Source of the DNA: DASRTE01 sp035316885
Lineage (GTDB): Bacteria; Actinomycetota; Actinomycetes; Jiangellales; Jiangellaceae
Assembly: GCA_035316885.1 (NCBI GenBank)
Contig: DATHII010000271.1
Span: 1-41,172, forward strand
Reading direction: 5' to 3'
DNA length: 41,172 nt
Shown here: one piece after another, positions 22,713 to 30,680 of the stretch
Position numbering within the stretch: position 1 is the first letter of the stretch
Layout of the letters: each line of letters begins with the position of its first letter
The notes under the pieces: generated by a model
What the model saw: the letters and a program-made list of their open reading frames with translations, nothing else
The model's database searches: none
What the model was told of the DNA's origin: nothing
Translations under genes and position numbers: made by a program

Positions 22713-25346
22713 TCAGAGCAGGCCGAGCTCACGCGCCCGGTCCACGGCAGCGCGACGGCTTGCGACGTCGAGCTTGCGGTACACCGACTTCAGGTGTGTC
22801 TTGACGGTGTTCGGGCTCACCACGTGGGCGGCAGCGATCTCGTCGAGCGAGAGCAGAGACGGCAGGTCGCGCAGTAGAGCTAGCTCGCGGGTGGTCAACG
22901 CCTCGCCGGCCAGCAGCGCCGCGGTTCCGCCATGCGCCTGCGAGACGCGTCCGCGGGCCAGGGCCTCAGTGACGAACTCCTCGTGCTCACCGAAACGCCC
23001 GCGGTTGCGCACGAGCAGATCGCAGACGCGCGTCGACCAGTGGACCAGGTCGCGCATCATCCGTCGGGGAGCGGCGAGGTCGAGCACGCGCTGGATGGCG
23101 GCGTGGGCCCGGACCGACTCTCCCGCCACGTCGGCCAGGTGCGCCTCGAGCAGCCACGCCAAGACCTGCGACGTCACGGAGTGGCACGCAACGTCGCCGG
23201 CGAGGACGGACACCAGCTCCCGGTGGGCGGCGGCGTCGCGTCCATGGTTGGCATGGACCAGCGCACGGCACACGTGCAGGTCGCCCCAGCCGTGGAGACG
23301 CCGCTCCGCACGGCCAGCGACCTCGGTGGCCCATGCCGTCTCGCCGTAGCGCAGCGCCAGGGTGATCTCGAGGAGGCAGTCGATGGCGAGGAACGCAGGC
23401 GGAATGATCTTGCCCTCCCACCGCTCCCAGCCGGCGCGGAGCGTGGTGACGGCCGAGCGGCGCGCATGCGGGTCGGCAGCGGCGAGGACGGCCGGCAGGC
23501 ACCGTACGGCGACCTCGACAGCAGGGTCGATGTCGCCACCGAGCGTCGTCTCGGCATACACGCTGAAACGCCCGGGCAGGTCCGGGTCGAAGACCTGCCA
23601 GGCGGCGAAGGCCACGGCGGCGTACGGGAACGCGAGCACGGGCGAGGAGGCCCAGCCCAGTGCCGTAGCCCTTCTGATGGCCTTGCGGGCCCACCGGTCC
23701 ATCTCGACGAAGTCGCAGCGCACCGTAGCGGAGCCCGACAGGTAGGCCAGGCACTCGACGACGACCCGGTGGCGCGACCCGCGGCGCGCCGTCCGCAACG
23801 CCGAGGTCAGTTCGACCTCGGCGTCGGCATCACGGCCCAGCCACAGGAGTGCGACCCCTCTGTTCAACGCCGCCAGGAGTGCCAGGTCCGGATCGTCGAC
23901 GGCGTCGTCGCGGGTCGCCTCGATCAGCTCGTCGAACGGCGCGTCGCCATCACCGCGGAGGCGGGCTTCGTGGAGCAGCGCAGTCGCTCGCATGACCTGG
24001 ATCCGCGGCACCGCGTGGTGGTCCGCTGCGCGGCCTAGTCGGGCGATCAACCCGTGGGCGGTGGGCAGGTCGCCGTCTCCGAGTGCCGCGAGGAGCGCGA
24101 CCCACTGCACGGCGGGCGCCGATCCGGCATCGGAGGGCAGCGCGTCGATCGCCCGGCGCAGGCTCTTGGCCCCGTCAGAAGCAAGCAGGCGCAGCCCGCG
24201 GTGGGCGATCAGATCGGCCACCTGGGGCCAGTCGCGCGCGGCGATGGCCTGGTCGAGCGCCGGGCCCGGCAGGTCGCTGGCGTCGAACCAGTGCGCGGCC
24301 TCGGCATGAAGTCGCTGTTCAGCGAGCGCCTCGCGGCGGGTGAGCTCCGCCAGCAGGTAGGACCGCAGCAGCGAGTGGTAGCGGTACCAGCCGCCTTCTG
24401 TGCCCGGTTCGTGTACCAGGAGGTTCGCCTGTTCCAGGCCGCCGAGTACGGCGCCGGCGTCCGACCGTCCCGACAGCACGCTGGCCAGCTCGGCAGTCAG
24501 GCGATCAGGCACAGCGGTGACCAGCAGGAAGTCGACGACGTCGTCCTGGAGGGCAGACATGATCTCGGAGGACAGGTAGTCGGCCACCGGCCGGTCGGCG
24601 CCGGCGAACCCGGTGACGAACTTCGCGGCGTCGGGGCTGTGCGACATCGAGATCGCCGCGAGCCGCAGCGCAGCCGGCCAGCCTTCCGTTCGCTCCAGCA
24701 GCAGGTCGAGGTCCGGCTCGGAAAGGTCGACGTCGTGGTACTCGAGCATTGCGAGGGTCTCGGCTCGGTCAAACGCGAGATCGGAGAAGCGGAGGTCCTG
24801 GAACGCGCCGTCCAGGGCGATGCGGGCGAGCTTCAGTGGCGGGTCGTAGCGGGCTCCCATCACCACGCGCAGCTCCTCCGGGCGGTCGCGCAGGAGAACC
24901 TCGAGCAGGTCCAGCGACCGTCGCGAACTCACGAGTTGAACGTCGTCGAGGATCAGCCATACCGGTGACCCGACGGCCGCGAGAGCCGCTGTGAACTGTG
25001 AAGGCAGCCCCTGGGCGGGGGACGTAACAGCGAGCCGGGCCAGCCCCGCCGCCGCGTCGGGTGCGACTGGAGCAATGGCACCGGCCAGGCTCTGCACCAC
25101 GGCCCGCCACAGTGCCCGGCGATCGTCATGCTCGTTGCCGACAGAGACCCAGCCGACGGGGCGGCCGGACCTCGAAGCGGCAGCCGCGTGCTGGGCGAGC
25201 AGCGTGGTCTTGCCCGCACCCGCCATGGCCGATGCCAAGACGATCCTGGCCCCCCGCGCCTCGGCAGCGTCGATCTTCCGGAGTAGGCGGGTCCGCCGAA
25301 TGGCGAATGCCGTCACCCGCGGTACCGCGAACGTCGGGTCAGTCAC
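22713..25346 (-). CDS. LAL/MalT-like LuxR-family transcriptional activator
   Basis: An 877-residue regulator of the LAL/MalT type (STAND ATPase). Walker A is AMAGAGKTTLL (residues ~40-50) and Walker B VWLILDDVQLV (~129-139). Residues ~350-800 are helical TPR/MalT-like repeats rich in Ala and Leu, a likely sensor platform. The last ~65 residues form a LuxR helix-turn-helix with LTTRELALLRDLPSLLSLDE and SPNTVKTHLKSVYRKLDVAS. Such proteins oligomerise on ligand and ATP binding and activate transcription. GTG at 25346 has the ribosome-binding site GGAGGAG 6 bases before. The palindromes at 25424-25442 (own promoter) and 22671-22689 (next operon) suggest autoregulation. The inducer is unknown. Confidence 0.92.
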   Translation of the reverse strand: MTDPTFAVPRVTAFAIRRTRLLRKIDAAEARGARIVLASAMAGAGKTTLLAQHAAAASRSGRPVGWVSVGNEHDDRRALWRAVVQSLAGAIAPVAPDAAAGLARLAVTSPAQGLPSQFTAALAAVGSPVWLILDDVQLVSSRRSLDLLEVLLRDRPEELRVVMGARYDPPLKLARIALDGAFQDLRFSDLAFDRAETLAMLEYHDVDLSEPDLDLLLERTEGWPAALRLAAISMSHSPDAAKFVTGFAGADRPVADYLSSEIMSALQDDVVDFLLVTAVPDRLTAELASVLSGRSDAGAVLGGLEQANLLVHEPGTEGGWYRYHSLLRSYLLAELTRREALAEQRLHAEAAHWFDASDLPGPALDQAIAARDWPQVADLIAHRGLRLLASDGAKSLRRAIDALPSDAGSAPAVQWVALLAALGDGDLPTAHGLIARLGRAADHHAVPRIQVMRATALLHEARLRGDGDAPFDELIEATRDDAVDDPDLALLAALNRGVALLWLGRDADAEVELTSALRTARRGSRHRVVVECLAYLSGSATVRCDFVEMDRWARKAIRRATALGWASSPVLAFPYAAVAFAAWQVFDPDLPGRFSVYAETTLGGDIDPAVEVAVRCLPAVLAAADPHARRSAVTTLRAGWERWEGKIIPPAFLAIDCLLEITLALRYGETAWATEVAGRAERRLHGWGDLHVCRALVHANHGRDAAAHRELVSVLAGDVACHSVTSQVLAWLLEAHLADVAGESVRAHAAIQRVLDLAAPRRMMRDLVHWSTRVCDLLVRNRGRFGEHEEFVTEALARGRVSQAHGGTAALLAGEALTTRELALLRDLPSLLSLDEIAAAHVVSPNTVKTHLKSVYRKLDVASRRAAVDRARELGLL

Positions 25347-25423
25347 CCATGGCTCCTCCCGGGCGCCAGATGCCGCGCGACGCCACCGTAGCCGATCTTG
25401 ATCAGCCCGCGGAAGCCGACGAC

Positions 25424-25442
25424 TTCACCCGTCCGGGGTGAA
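25424..25442. promoter_or_regulatory. Putative LAL-regulator box 3, divergent promoter region
   Basis: TTCACCC (25424-25430), spacer GTCCG and GGGTGAA (25436-25442) form the same interrupted palindrome as box 2. It sits between the LAL regulator gene (centre 87 bp from its start) and the divergent 66-residue gene (centre 76 bp from its start), so one site could control both. The spacing to the minus-strand start matches that of box 2 within 3 bp. Confidence 0.6.
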
Positions 25443-25508
25443 GCGGCAGCGGGCGTGACGTCTCAGGCTCATGGAGGACATCGCGAACGGGGAGGAGGTG
25501 CAGCCCCG

Positions 25509-25709
25509 GTGCGCTACGAGTTCCTCATCGCCGGCGAGCCGTCAGACACCGTGCGGGCCGCCTTCCCCGAACTGACGTGCACGCCGGCGCCGGCCGGAGG
25601 GACTGCGATGTACGGTCCGGTCCGTGACTTCGCGCATCTGCGCGGGTTGCTCGCCCGTTTCGACGACCTGGGCCTGACTGTCGTCGAGATGCGCCGCCTG
25701 CCCGACTGA
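25509..25709 (+). CDS. 66-residue small protein, unknown function
   Basis: A short soluble protein starting at GTG 25509 (VRYEFLIAGEPSDTVRAAFP), with the ribosome-binding site GGAGGAGG 10-15 bases upstream. It has no membrane helix. The strand-helix-strand pattern RYEFLIAG ... DFAHLRGLLARFDDLGLTVV EMRR suggests a small alpha/beta domain. I do not recognise it. It is transcribed divergently from the LAL regulator and shares the palindrome at 25424-25442, so it is probably a member of the same regulon. It converges with pepA, leaving 1 bp between the two. Confidence 0.65.
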   Translation: MRYEFLIAGEPSDTVRAAFPELTCTPAPAGGTAMYGPVRDFAHLRGLLARFDDLGLTVVEMRRLPD

Positions 25710-25710
25710 C

Positions 25711-27222
25711 CTACCGGGTGACCGCATCGGCCGGATGCGCGGTCTCGAGCCAGTAGAGCAGGGCCCTGGTCCCGAACGCGGTGCCGCCCTTGACAACCTC
25801 GTGCTCGTCGGAGTCGGCCCGGCCCGGACCGGCGATGTCCAGGTGTGCCCACGGCACGTCGCCGGCGAACCGCTCGAGGAACAACGCCGCCGTGATGGAG
25901 CCGCCGCCCATCTTCCGGGTCTCGACATGGGCGACGTCGGCAACGGTCGACTCGAGCGACTCGCGGTAGTCGGCGACGAGCGGCATCCGCCACAGCCGCT
26001 CGCCGGCCGCCTCGCCGGCGGCGCAAAGCGCGGCCGCCAGCGGATCCGATGTCGAGTACAGCGCGGCGTGGCGGCGACCCAGTCCGAGCGTCGCCGCGCC
26101 GGTGAGGGTCGCGACGTCGACGATCACCGACGGTGCCAGGGTCGCCGCGGCGTACGCGATCGCGTCCGCGAGCACGAGCCTGCCCTCGGCGTCGGTGTTG
26201 AGCACCTCGACCGTGGTGCCGTCGAACTGCCGGACGACGTCGCCGGGCCGCTGTGCGGTACCGCTGGGCATGTTCTCGGCGGCCGCGACCAGACCAGTCA
26301 CGGCTACCTGGCAGCCCACGTCGCGCAGTGCCGACAGGACGCCGATGACGACCGCCCCGCCGGACATGTCGGTCTTCATCGGCACCATCGCCTCGCGCGG
26401 CTTCAGCGACAGGCCACCGGTGTCGTACGTGATGCCCTTGCCCACAAGCACTACCCGAGGTGTCTCAGCATCGAAGTCCGGGGGCGTGTACGTCAGCTCG
26501 ATCAGCCGCGGCGGCCGCGTCGAGCCCATGCCGACCGCCACGATCCCGCCGAACCCGTCCGCGGCCAGCGCCTTCTCGTCGCGGACGGACACGCGCAGTC
26601 GCGCGCCCTCCGCGACCGCACGCGCGCGCTGCGCGAGCCACTCTGGATCCTTGACGTTGGACGGCGTGTGGACGAGGTCGCGAGCGAGCCAGCCTGCTCC
26701 GGCCACGGCGCGGGCACGGTCGACCGCGGCCGACCGTTCGGTTCCGGTCCCCGCGAGCACGAGCGTGCTGAGCGGCGCCTTGGGGCCGTCCGCTTTGCGC
26801 AGCCCATAGGGCGCCAGGACCGCCCCTTCGACAAAAGCACGAATCTCGGCATCGGAGGCAGTGACCGTGACCGTGCTCGCGAGTCGCCCGACTCCCCGCG
26901 CGGCCCGGGCGACGGCGGCACCCGCCCGGCGGTACATCGCGGCCGAGCCGTCGCCCACCCCGACCAGTACGACGCGCTCGACCCCGCGATCACCAGACGC
27001 CGGCACGGATACGACCTGACCGGCCCGGCCCGACGCCGACTCGCGCTCCAGCGCGCCGAAGAGGTCGACCCCGAGCGCGTCGAGGTCGGCCGCGCCCTCG
27101 CCGATCCAAGGACCGGAGTCGCCGTCGCCGGGCCAGACCGGTACGGCTAACACCGTCGCCTCGACGTCGAGCGGGGTGCGGGCATCGACCACGACCGCGG
27201 TCGGGGAGCTGGGTGCGATCAC
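25711..27222 (-). CDS. pepA: Leucyl aminopeptidase (M17)
   Basis: A 503-residue cytoplasmic dizinc aminopeptidase that removes N-terminal residues from peptides. The N-terminal domain is variable; the catalytic domain holds VGKGITYDTGGLSLKPR (Lys and Asp ligands), KTDMSGGAVVIG, and the signature EVLNTDAEGRLVLADAIAYA with Asp, Glu and Arg. All metal ligands of the family are present and length is normal. GTG at 27222 is used, with AAGGAGC 5 bases upstream. It is the usual actinobacterial housekeeping gene; the neighbouring 66-residue gene is convergent and unrelated. Confidence 0.95.
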   Translation of the reverse strand: MIAPSSPTAVVVDARTPLDVEATVLAVPVWPGDGDSGPWIGEGAADLDALGVDLFGALERESASGRAGQVVSVPASGDRGVERVVLVGVGDGSAAMYRRAGAAVARAARGVGRLASTVTVTASDAEIRAFVEGAVLAPYGLRKADGPKAPLSTLVLAGTGTERSAAVDRARAVAGAGWLARDLVHTPSNVKDPEWLAQRARAVAEGARLRVSVRDEKALAADGFGGIVAVGMGSTRPPRLIELTYTPPDFDAETPRVVLVGKGITYDTGGLSLKPREAMVPMKTDMSGGAVVIGVLSALRDVGCQVAVTGLVAAAENMPSGTAQRPGDVVRQFDGTTVEVLNTDAEGRLVLADAIAYAAATLAPSVIVDVATLTGAATLGLGRRHAALYSTSDPLAAALCAAGEAAGERLWRMPLVADYRESLESTVADVAHVETRKMGGGSITAALFLERFAGDVPWAHLDIAGPGRADSDEHEVVKGGTAFGTRALLYWLETAHPADAVTR

Positions 27223-27261
27223 AGGGCTCCTTCGACTCTGCTGCGGGACGAAACAGACGGA

Positions 27262-27300
27262 CCGGCCCCGGCCGGCGCGGCAGGCACCGAACGGGGCCGG
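27262..27300 (-). terminator. Probable terminator downstream of the DUF3117 gene
   Basis: CCGGCCCC (27262-27269) pairs with GGGGCCGG (27293-27300) across a 23-nt GC-rich loop that can itself pair. It starts 24 bp after the stop codon of the minus-strand DUF3117 gene, with no U-tract, as is common for actinobacterial terminators. Confidence 0.4.
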
Positions 27301-27323
27301 AGCGAGTCAGGCCACCGGCGTGG

Positions 27324-27491
27324 TCAGCCGGCAGCACCCTTCAGCGCATCTCCGAGCGCGTTGGCCTCGTCGGCCGAGAGCTCGACGACCAGCCGCCCCC
27401 CACCCTCGAGCGGGACGCGCATCACGATGCCGCGCCCTTCCTTGGTGACCTCGAGCGGCCCGTCGCCAGTCCGCGGCTTCATCGCCGCCAT
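27324..27491 (-). CDS. DUF3117 small conserved actinobacterial protein
   Basis: A 55-residue protein with the nearly invariant family sequence: MAAMKPRTGDGPLEVTKEGR at the start, IVMRVPLEGGGRLVVELSAD in the middle and EANALGDALKGAAG at the end. It is conserved across Actinomycetota (Rv1211 in M. tuberculosis) next to the tag, folP2 and glg genes. Its role is not established. ATG at 27491 is certain from conservation. A terminator-like hairpin follows at 27262-27300. Confidence 0.9.
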   Translation of the reverse strand: MAAMKPRTGDGPLEVTKEGRGIVMRVPLEGGGRLVVELSADEANALGDALKGAAG

Positions 27492-27659
27492 CCGCGCACC
27501 CCTTCCTCATTCAGGCGCGCACGCGGGCCCCTGGATCGCCGGCAGACGATCCCGCGTGCGACACGATGGTCGCCATTATCCCGCATCCGCAGTGATCGCG
27601 CGAAGCGCTCCGCGGCCCGAAGCGCCCGGCGGGCCCTCGCACGGGGCAGGATGGCCGTC

Positions 27660-28469
27660 ATGAACGCCCGGTCCGCGCTCTTCGACCTCTACGGCGACCA
27701 CCTGCGGTCCCGTGGCGGGCGGGCCCGGGTCGCATCGCTGGTCGCCCTGCTGGCACCGCTGGGCATCGCACCCCCGGCGGTACGCACCGCAGTGTCCCGC
27801 ATGGTCAAGCAGGGCTGGCTCAAGCCGGCCAGGATGGACCGGGCGCCGGGCTACGCGCTCACCGCACGGGCCGAGCGCCGACTCGAGGACGCCGCCGCCC
27901 GGATCTACCGCACCGGTGCCGCCGGCGGGTGGGACGGCCGGTGGCACCTACTCGTGCCCGAGCGGCCGGCTGACCGGGCCGCCCGCGAGCGGCTGCGTAG
28001 CGGGCTGGCGTTCCTGGGCTACGCGGCCCTGGGGGACGGCGCCTGGGTGGCGGCCCGACCGTCGCCCGAGCTGGACGCGCTGCTCGATGCCGAGCGGGTC
28101 CACGCCGAGCGCTTCGCGGCCAGCCACGAGTCCGACGAAGCCGAGCTCGTCCGCCGAGCCTGGGACCTCGACGCCGTCGGCCGCTCGTACGAGCGATGGC
28201 TCGCCGACGCGACCACACTCGTCGATGCGCTGCCAGAACAGCCATCTGACGAGGACGCGTTCGCCGTCCGTAGCCAGCTCGTTCACGAGTGGCGCAAGTT
28301 CCTGTTCACCGACCCCGGTCTGCCCCGCACGCTCCTCCCCGACCACTGGCCCGGCGACACCGCCGCCGACTTCTTCGACAGCCACACGGCCCGGCTGCTT
28401 CCAGCCAGCGCCCGGTTCGTCGACCACGGCCTGTCCATCCAGACCCGCCCGAACGGAGCCGCCCGGTGA
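27660..28469 (+). CDS. PaaX-family transcriptional regulator
   Basis: A 269-residue protein of the PaaX type, repressors that respond to phenylacetyl-CoA or related thioesters. It has the N-terminal winged-helix SARSALFDLYGDHLRSRGG-like start, RTAVSRMVKQGWLKPARMDR, and a C-terminal effector domain with WRKFLFTDPGLPRTLLPDHW PG, characteristic of PaaX. ATG at 27660 is preferred to 27651 because AGG at 27648-27650 is a ribosome-binding site only for the former. Its stop overlaps the GTG of the enoyl-CoA hydratase (GTGA). No other phenylacetate genes are visible, so the real effector is unknown. Confidence 0.85.
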   Translation: MNARSALFDLYGDHLRSRGGRARVASLVALLAPLGIAPPAVRTAVSRMVKQGWLKPARMDRAPGYALTARAERRLEDAAARIYRTGAAGGWDGRWHLLVPERPADRAARERLRSGLAFLGYAALGDGAWVAARPSPELDALLDAERVHAERFAASHESDEAELVRRAWDLDAVGRSYERWLADATTLVDALPEQPSDEDAFAVRSQLVHEWRKFLFTDPGLPRTLLPDHWPGDTAADFFDSHTARLLPASARFVDHGLSIQTRPNGAAR

Positions 28470-29254
28470 CCTCCCCGGTCCTGTACGCCGTCGAGCACGG
28501 CGTTGCCGCGATCACGCTCAACCGCCCCGCCGAGATGAACAGCCTCGACACCGCCACCAAGGTCGCGCTGCGCGACCACGTGCTCGAGGCGGCCGCCGAT
28601 CGGGACGTCCGCGCCGTCGTGCTCACCGGGTCGGGCAGGGCGTTCTGTGTCGGGCAGGATCTCAGGGAGCACGCCGATGCCCTCGTCCGCGGTGACGCCG
28701 ACCTGGGCGCGACCGTCCACGAGCACTACAACCCGATCGCGTCGACCTTGGCGACGATGGACAAGCCGGTGGTGGCGGCGGTCAACGGCATCGCGGCGGG
28801 CGCCGGAGCAGCGTTCGCCTTCGCGTGCGACCTGCGGATCGTGGCCTCCGGTGCGGGGTTCAACCTCGCCTTTGCCGGCATCGGGCTGTCGTGCGACTCC
28901 GGGTCATCGTGGACGCTCCCCCGCCTGGTGGGCTGGGCACGGGCCCGAGAGCTCCTGCTGCTGCCTCGCACCGTGACGGCGGCCGAGGCCCTCGAACTGG
29001 GCCTCGCCACCGAGGTCGTGCCGGACGGTGCCCTCCTCGACCGGGCAGCCGAGCTCGCCCGCCAGCTCGCCGCGGGGCCCACCGCGGCGTACGGAGCAAT
29101 CCGGCGGGCGCTCTCGTACTCGGCGACCCACGATCTCGACGAAGCCCTCGCCCATGAGGCTGAGCTCATGCGTCTCACCGGGGCCACGGAGGACCACCGC
29201 GGCGCTGTCTCGGCCTTCCTGGCCAAGGAGCGCCCGACCTTCCACGGCCGATGA
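28466..29254 (+). CDS. Enoyl-CoA hydratase/isomerase family protein
   Basis: A 262-residue crotonase-fold enzyme. AVVLTGSGRAFCVGQDLREH provides the first oxyanion-hole NH, and AAVNGIAAGAGAAFAFACDL the CoA-binding GxxxGAG region. The active-site position in GIGLSCDSGSSWTLPRLVGW has Asp and Ser where classic crotonases have Glu (PEVGLGL/P-D-GG), resembling PaaG-type isomerases or hydratases; the exact reaction is uncertain. It starts at GTG 28466, overlapping paaX-like, and ends overlapping tag (ATGA), so the three genes form one operon. The PaaX pairing supports a role in aromatic or phenylacetate-type CoA metabolism. Confidence 0.88.
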   Translation: MTSPVLYAVEHGVAAITLNRPAEMNSLDTATKVALRDHVLEAAADRDVRAVVLTGSGRAFCVGQDLREHADALVRGDADLGATVHEHYNPIASTLATMDKPVVAAVNGIAAGAGAAFAFACDLRIVASGAGFNLAFAGIGLSCDSGSSWTLPRLVGWARARELLLLPRTVTAAEALELGLATEVVPDGALLDRAAELARQLAAGPTAAYGAIRRALSYSATHDLDEALAHEAELMRLTGATEDHRGAVSAFLAKERPTFHGR

Positions 29255-29871
29255 GCACCGAGCCGGGACCATTCGCGGACGGGACAGCGCCGGGGCCGGA
29301 CGGGCGGCCTCGTTGCCCATGGGCGCTCAGCACCGCCGACTACCTCGCCTATCACGACGACGAATGGGGCCGGCCGGTCCACGGGGACAGCGCGTTGTAC
29401 GAGCGGTTGACCCTCGAGGCGTTCCAGTCGGGGCTGTCGTGGCTGACCATCCTGCGCAAACGCGCGGGGTTCCGGCGTGCGTTCGCCGGCTTCGACCCCG
29501 TCGTCGTCGCGGGCTACGACGACGATGACACGGAACGACTGCTGGCCGACCCGGACATCGTGCGCAACCGGGCCAAGATCGCCGCCGCTGTCACCAACGC
29601 TCGGGCGGTGGTCGCGCTGCGCGAGGAGAACGGCGACGGCGCCCTCGACCGCCTGGTCTGGTCGCACGCGCCTCGCGTTCTCGAGGCACCGGCCACACTG
29701 GCCGAGGTGCCCGCGTCGACGCCCGAATCGATCGCCCTGGCCAAGGCGTTGAAGAGCCGGGGGTTCGTGTTCGTCGGGCCCACCACGGCGTACGCCACGA
29801 TGCAGGCCGCCGGACTCGTCGACGACCACCTCGTCGGTTGCATCGCCCGGCGACCCGCTGCCCGGGTCTGA
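29251..29871 (+). CDS. tag: DNA-3-methyladenine glycosylase I
   Basis: A 206-residue base-excision repair enzyme that removes 3-methyladenine from alkylated DNA. It has the Tag signatures RCPWALSTADYLAYHDDEWG (Zn and DNA contacts), ALYERLTLEAFQSGLSWLTI, and GFVFVGPTTAYATMQAAGLV DDHLVGC. The Cys and His ligands of the Tag zinc site appear to be present. The start overlaps the preceding stop (ATGA). The gene has the same neighbourhood in mycobacteria. It is convergent with the SRPBCC gene, the stops lying back to back in a 14-bp palindrome. Confidence 0.95.
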   Translation: MSTEPGPFADGTAPGPDGRPRCPWALSTADYLAYHDDEWGRPVHGDSALYERLTLEAFQSGLSWLTILRKRAGFRRAFAGFDPVVVAGYDDDDTERLLADPDIVRNRAKIAAAVTNARAVVALREENGDGALDRLVWSHAPRVLEAPATLAEVPASTPESIALAKALKSRGFVFVGPTTAYATMQAAGLVDDHLVGCIARRPAARV

Positions 29872-29878
29872 TCAGACC
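29865..29878. repeat. 14-bp perfect palindrome containing both stop codons of convergent genes
   Basis: GGTCTGATCAGACC is its own reverse complement. The tag stop TGA (29869-29871) and the SRPBCC gene stop TCA (29872-29874) are adjacent inside it. It could be a weak bidirectional hairpin, but there is no loop, so it may just reflect the two stop codons. Confidence 0.5.
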
Positions 29879-30300
29879 TGGGCCGAGAACCGACGCAGGG
29901 CGAGGGCCAGGCCGGCTCGGGCCAGCGGCCGCACCAGCGGCCATCCGGCCCGGCCCAGCATGCCGAGCGGTAGGTCGAGGTGCTCCTCCCATACGACCCG
30001 GCACCGGCCCGGGCCCAACGGTTCAACAGCGAACACGCCGGGTCCGCGCACGATCCGTCCGGTGTGCAGCACCTCGCAGCGCCTCGGCGGGTCCCACTGC
30101 GTCACGGTCATCGTGTCGAGGAAGCCCAGCGGGCCGAATCCGGTCCGGGCCGTGATCCGACCGCCGACCCCGCGCCCGTCGACCGAGTTCACCCGGGTGG
30201 CCGGCATCCAACGGCCCTGCTGCTCCCAGTCGGTGAGCAGCGCCCACACGCTCTCGGGCCCCGCCTCCACAACCTGTTCGACGCGCAGCTCCGCCCTCAC
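29872..30300 (-). CDS. SRPBCC-fold (polyketide cyclase/dehydrase-like) protein
   Basis: A 142-residue START-like protein: MRAELRVEQVVEAGPESVWA begins the fold with the usual helix-forming VWALLTDWEQQGRWMP, and the second half has the strand ITARTGFGPLGFLDTMTVTQ. The family binds hydrophobic ligands; the substrate is unknown. Translation of the upstream DivIVA-domain gene ends 4 bp inside this gene's start (ATGA overlap at 30297-30300), so they are an operon on the minus strand. Confidence 0.8.
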   Translation of the reverse strand: MRAELRVEQVVEAGPESVWALLTDWEQQGRWMPATRVNSVDGRGVGGRITARTGFGPLGFLDTMTVTQWDPPRRCEVLHTGRIVRGPGVFAVEPLGPGRCRVVWEEHLDLPLGMLGRAGWPLVRPLARAGLALALRRFSAQV

Positions 30301-30608
30301 CCGCCTGCGCCGCCCTGCGGCGGACTCGGGGTTCGCCCGCGCTGCTCGAGCTGCGCGATGCGGTCGTCGCGGCTGGCCAGTTCACGTCCGAGCCGGTCGA
30401 GAACGTCGTCGACCTGGTCCATCCGGTATCCGCGGAACCCGATGGCGAACTGCACTGCCTCCACGTCAGCGGGCGAGACCCGCTCATCGGGTAGCCACGG
30501 CACCGGGAGGTCGCGATCGGGCGTCTCGAGCCCGCCGCCACGGCCGACCGCGGCGGCGGCGACCGCGAAGACGACGACGGCAGCGACGACGACGAACACG
30601 ACCAGCAC
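30297..30608 (-). CDS. DivIVA-domain-containing small membrane protein
   Basis: A 103-residue protein with an N-terminal membrane helix MLVVFVVVAAVVVFAVAAAA and a soluble part containing the DivIVA-type motif VQFAIGFRGYRMDQVDDVLD, followed by a coiled-coil LGRELASRDDRIAQLEQRG. DivIVA domains are linked to cell-pole and cell-wall growth proteins such as Wag31. This short form appears in the same neighbourhood in many Actinomycetota, upstream of folP2. The start is at 30608; the divergent folP2 start is 72 bp away. Function unknown. Confidence 0.75.
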   Translation of the reverse strand: MLVVFVVVAAVVVFAVAAAAVGRGGGLETPDRDLPVPWLPDERVSPADVEAVQFAIGFRGYRMDQVDDVLDRLGRELASRDDRIAQLEQRGRTPSPPQGGAGG

Positions 30609-30680
30609 AGCGACCTCCTCCCGGTGTCGGGCACCGATCGTGCCACGCTGAGGCTCCGCCGACGCACTTCGGAGGCACGC

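Noticed and set aside
25695..25720. Possible fourth copy of the GGGTGA box at the pepA stop
   Set aside because: Only one arm (GGGTGA) is present; the other half reads TGACCTA, not TCACCC, and it lies inside coding sequence.
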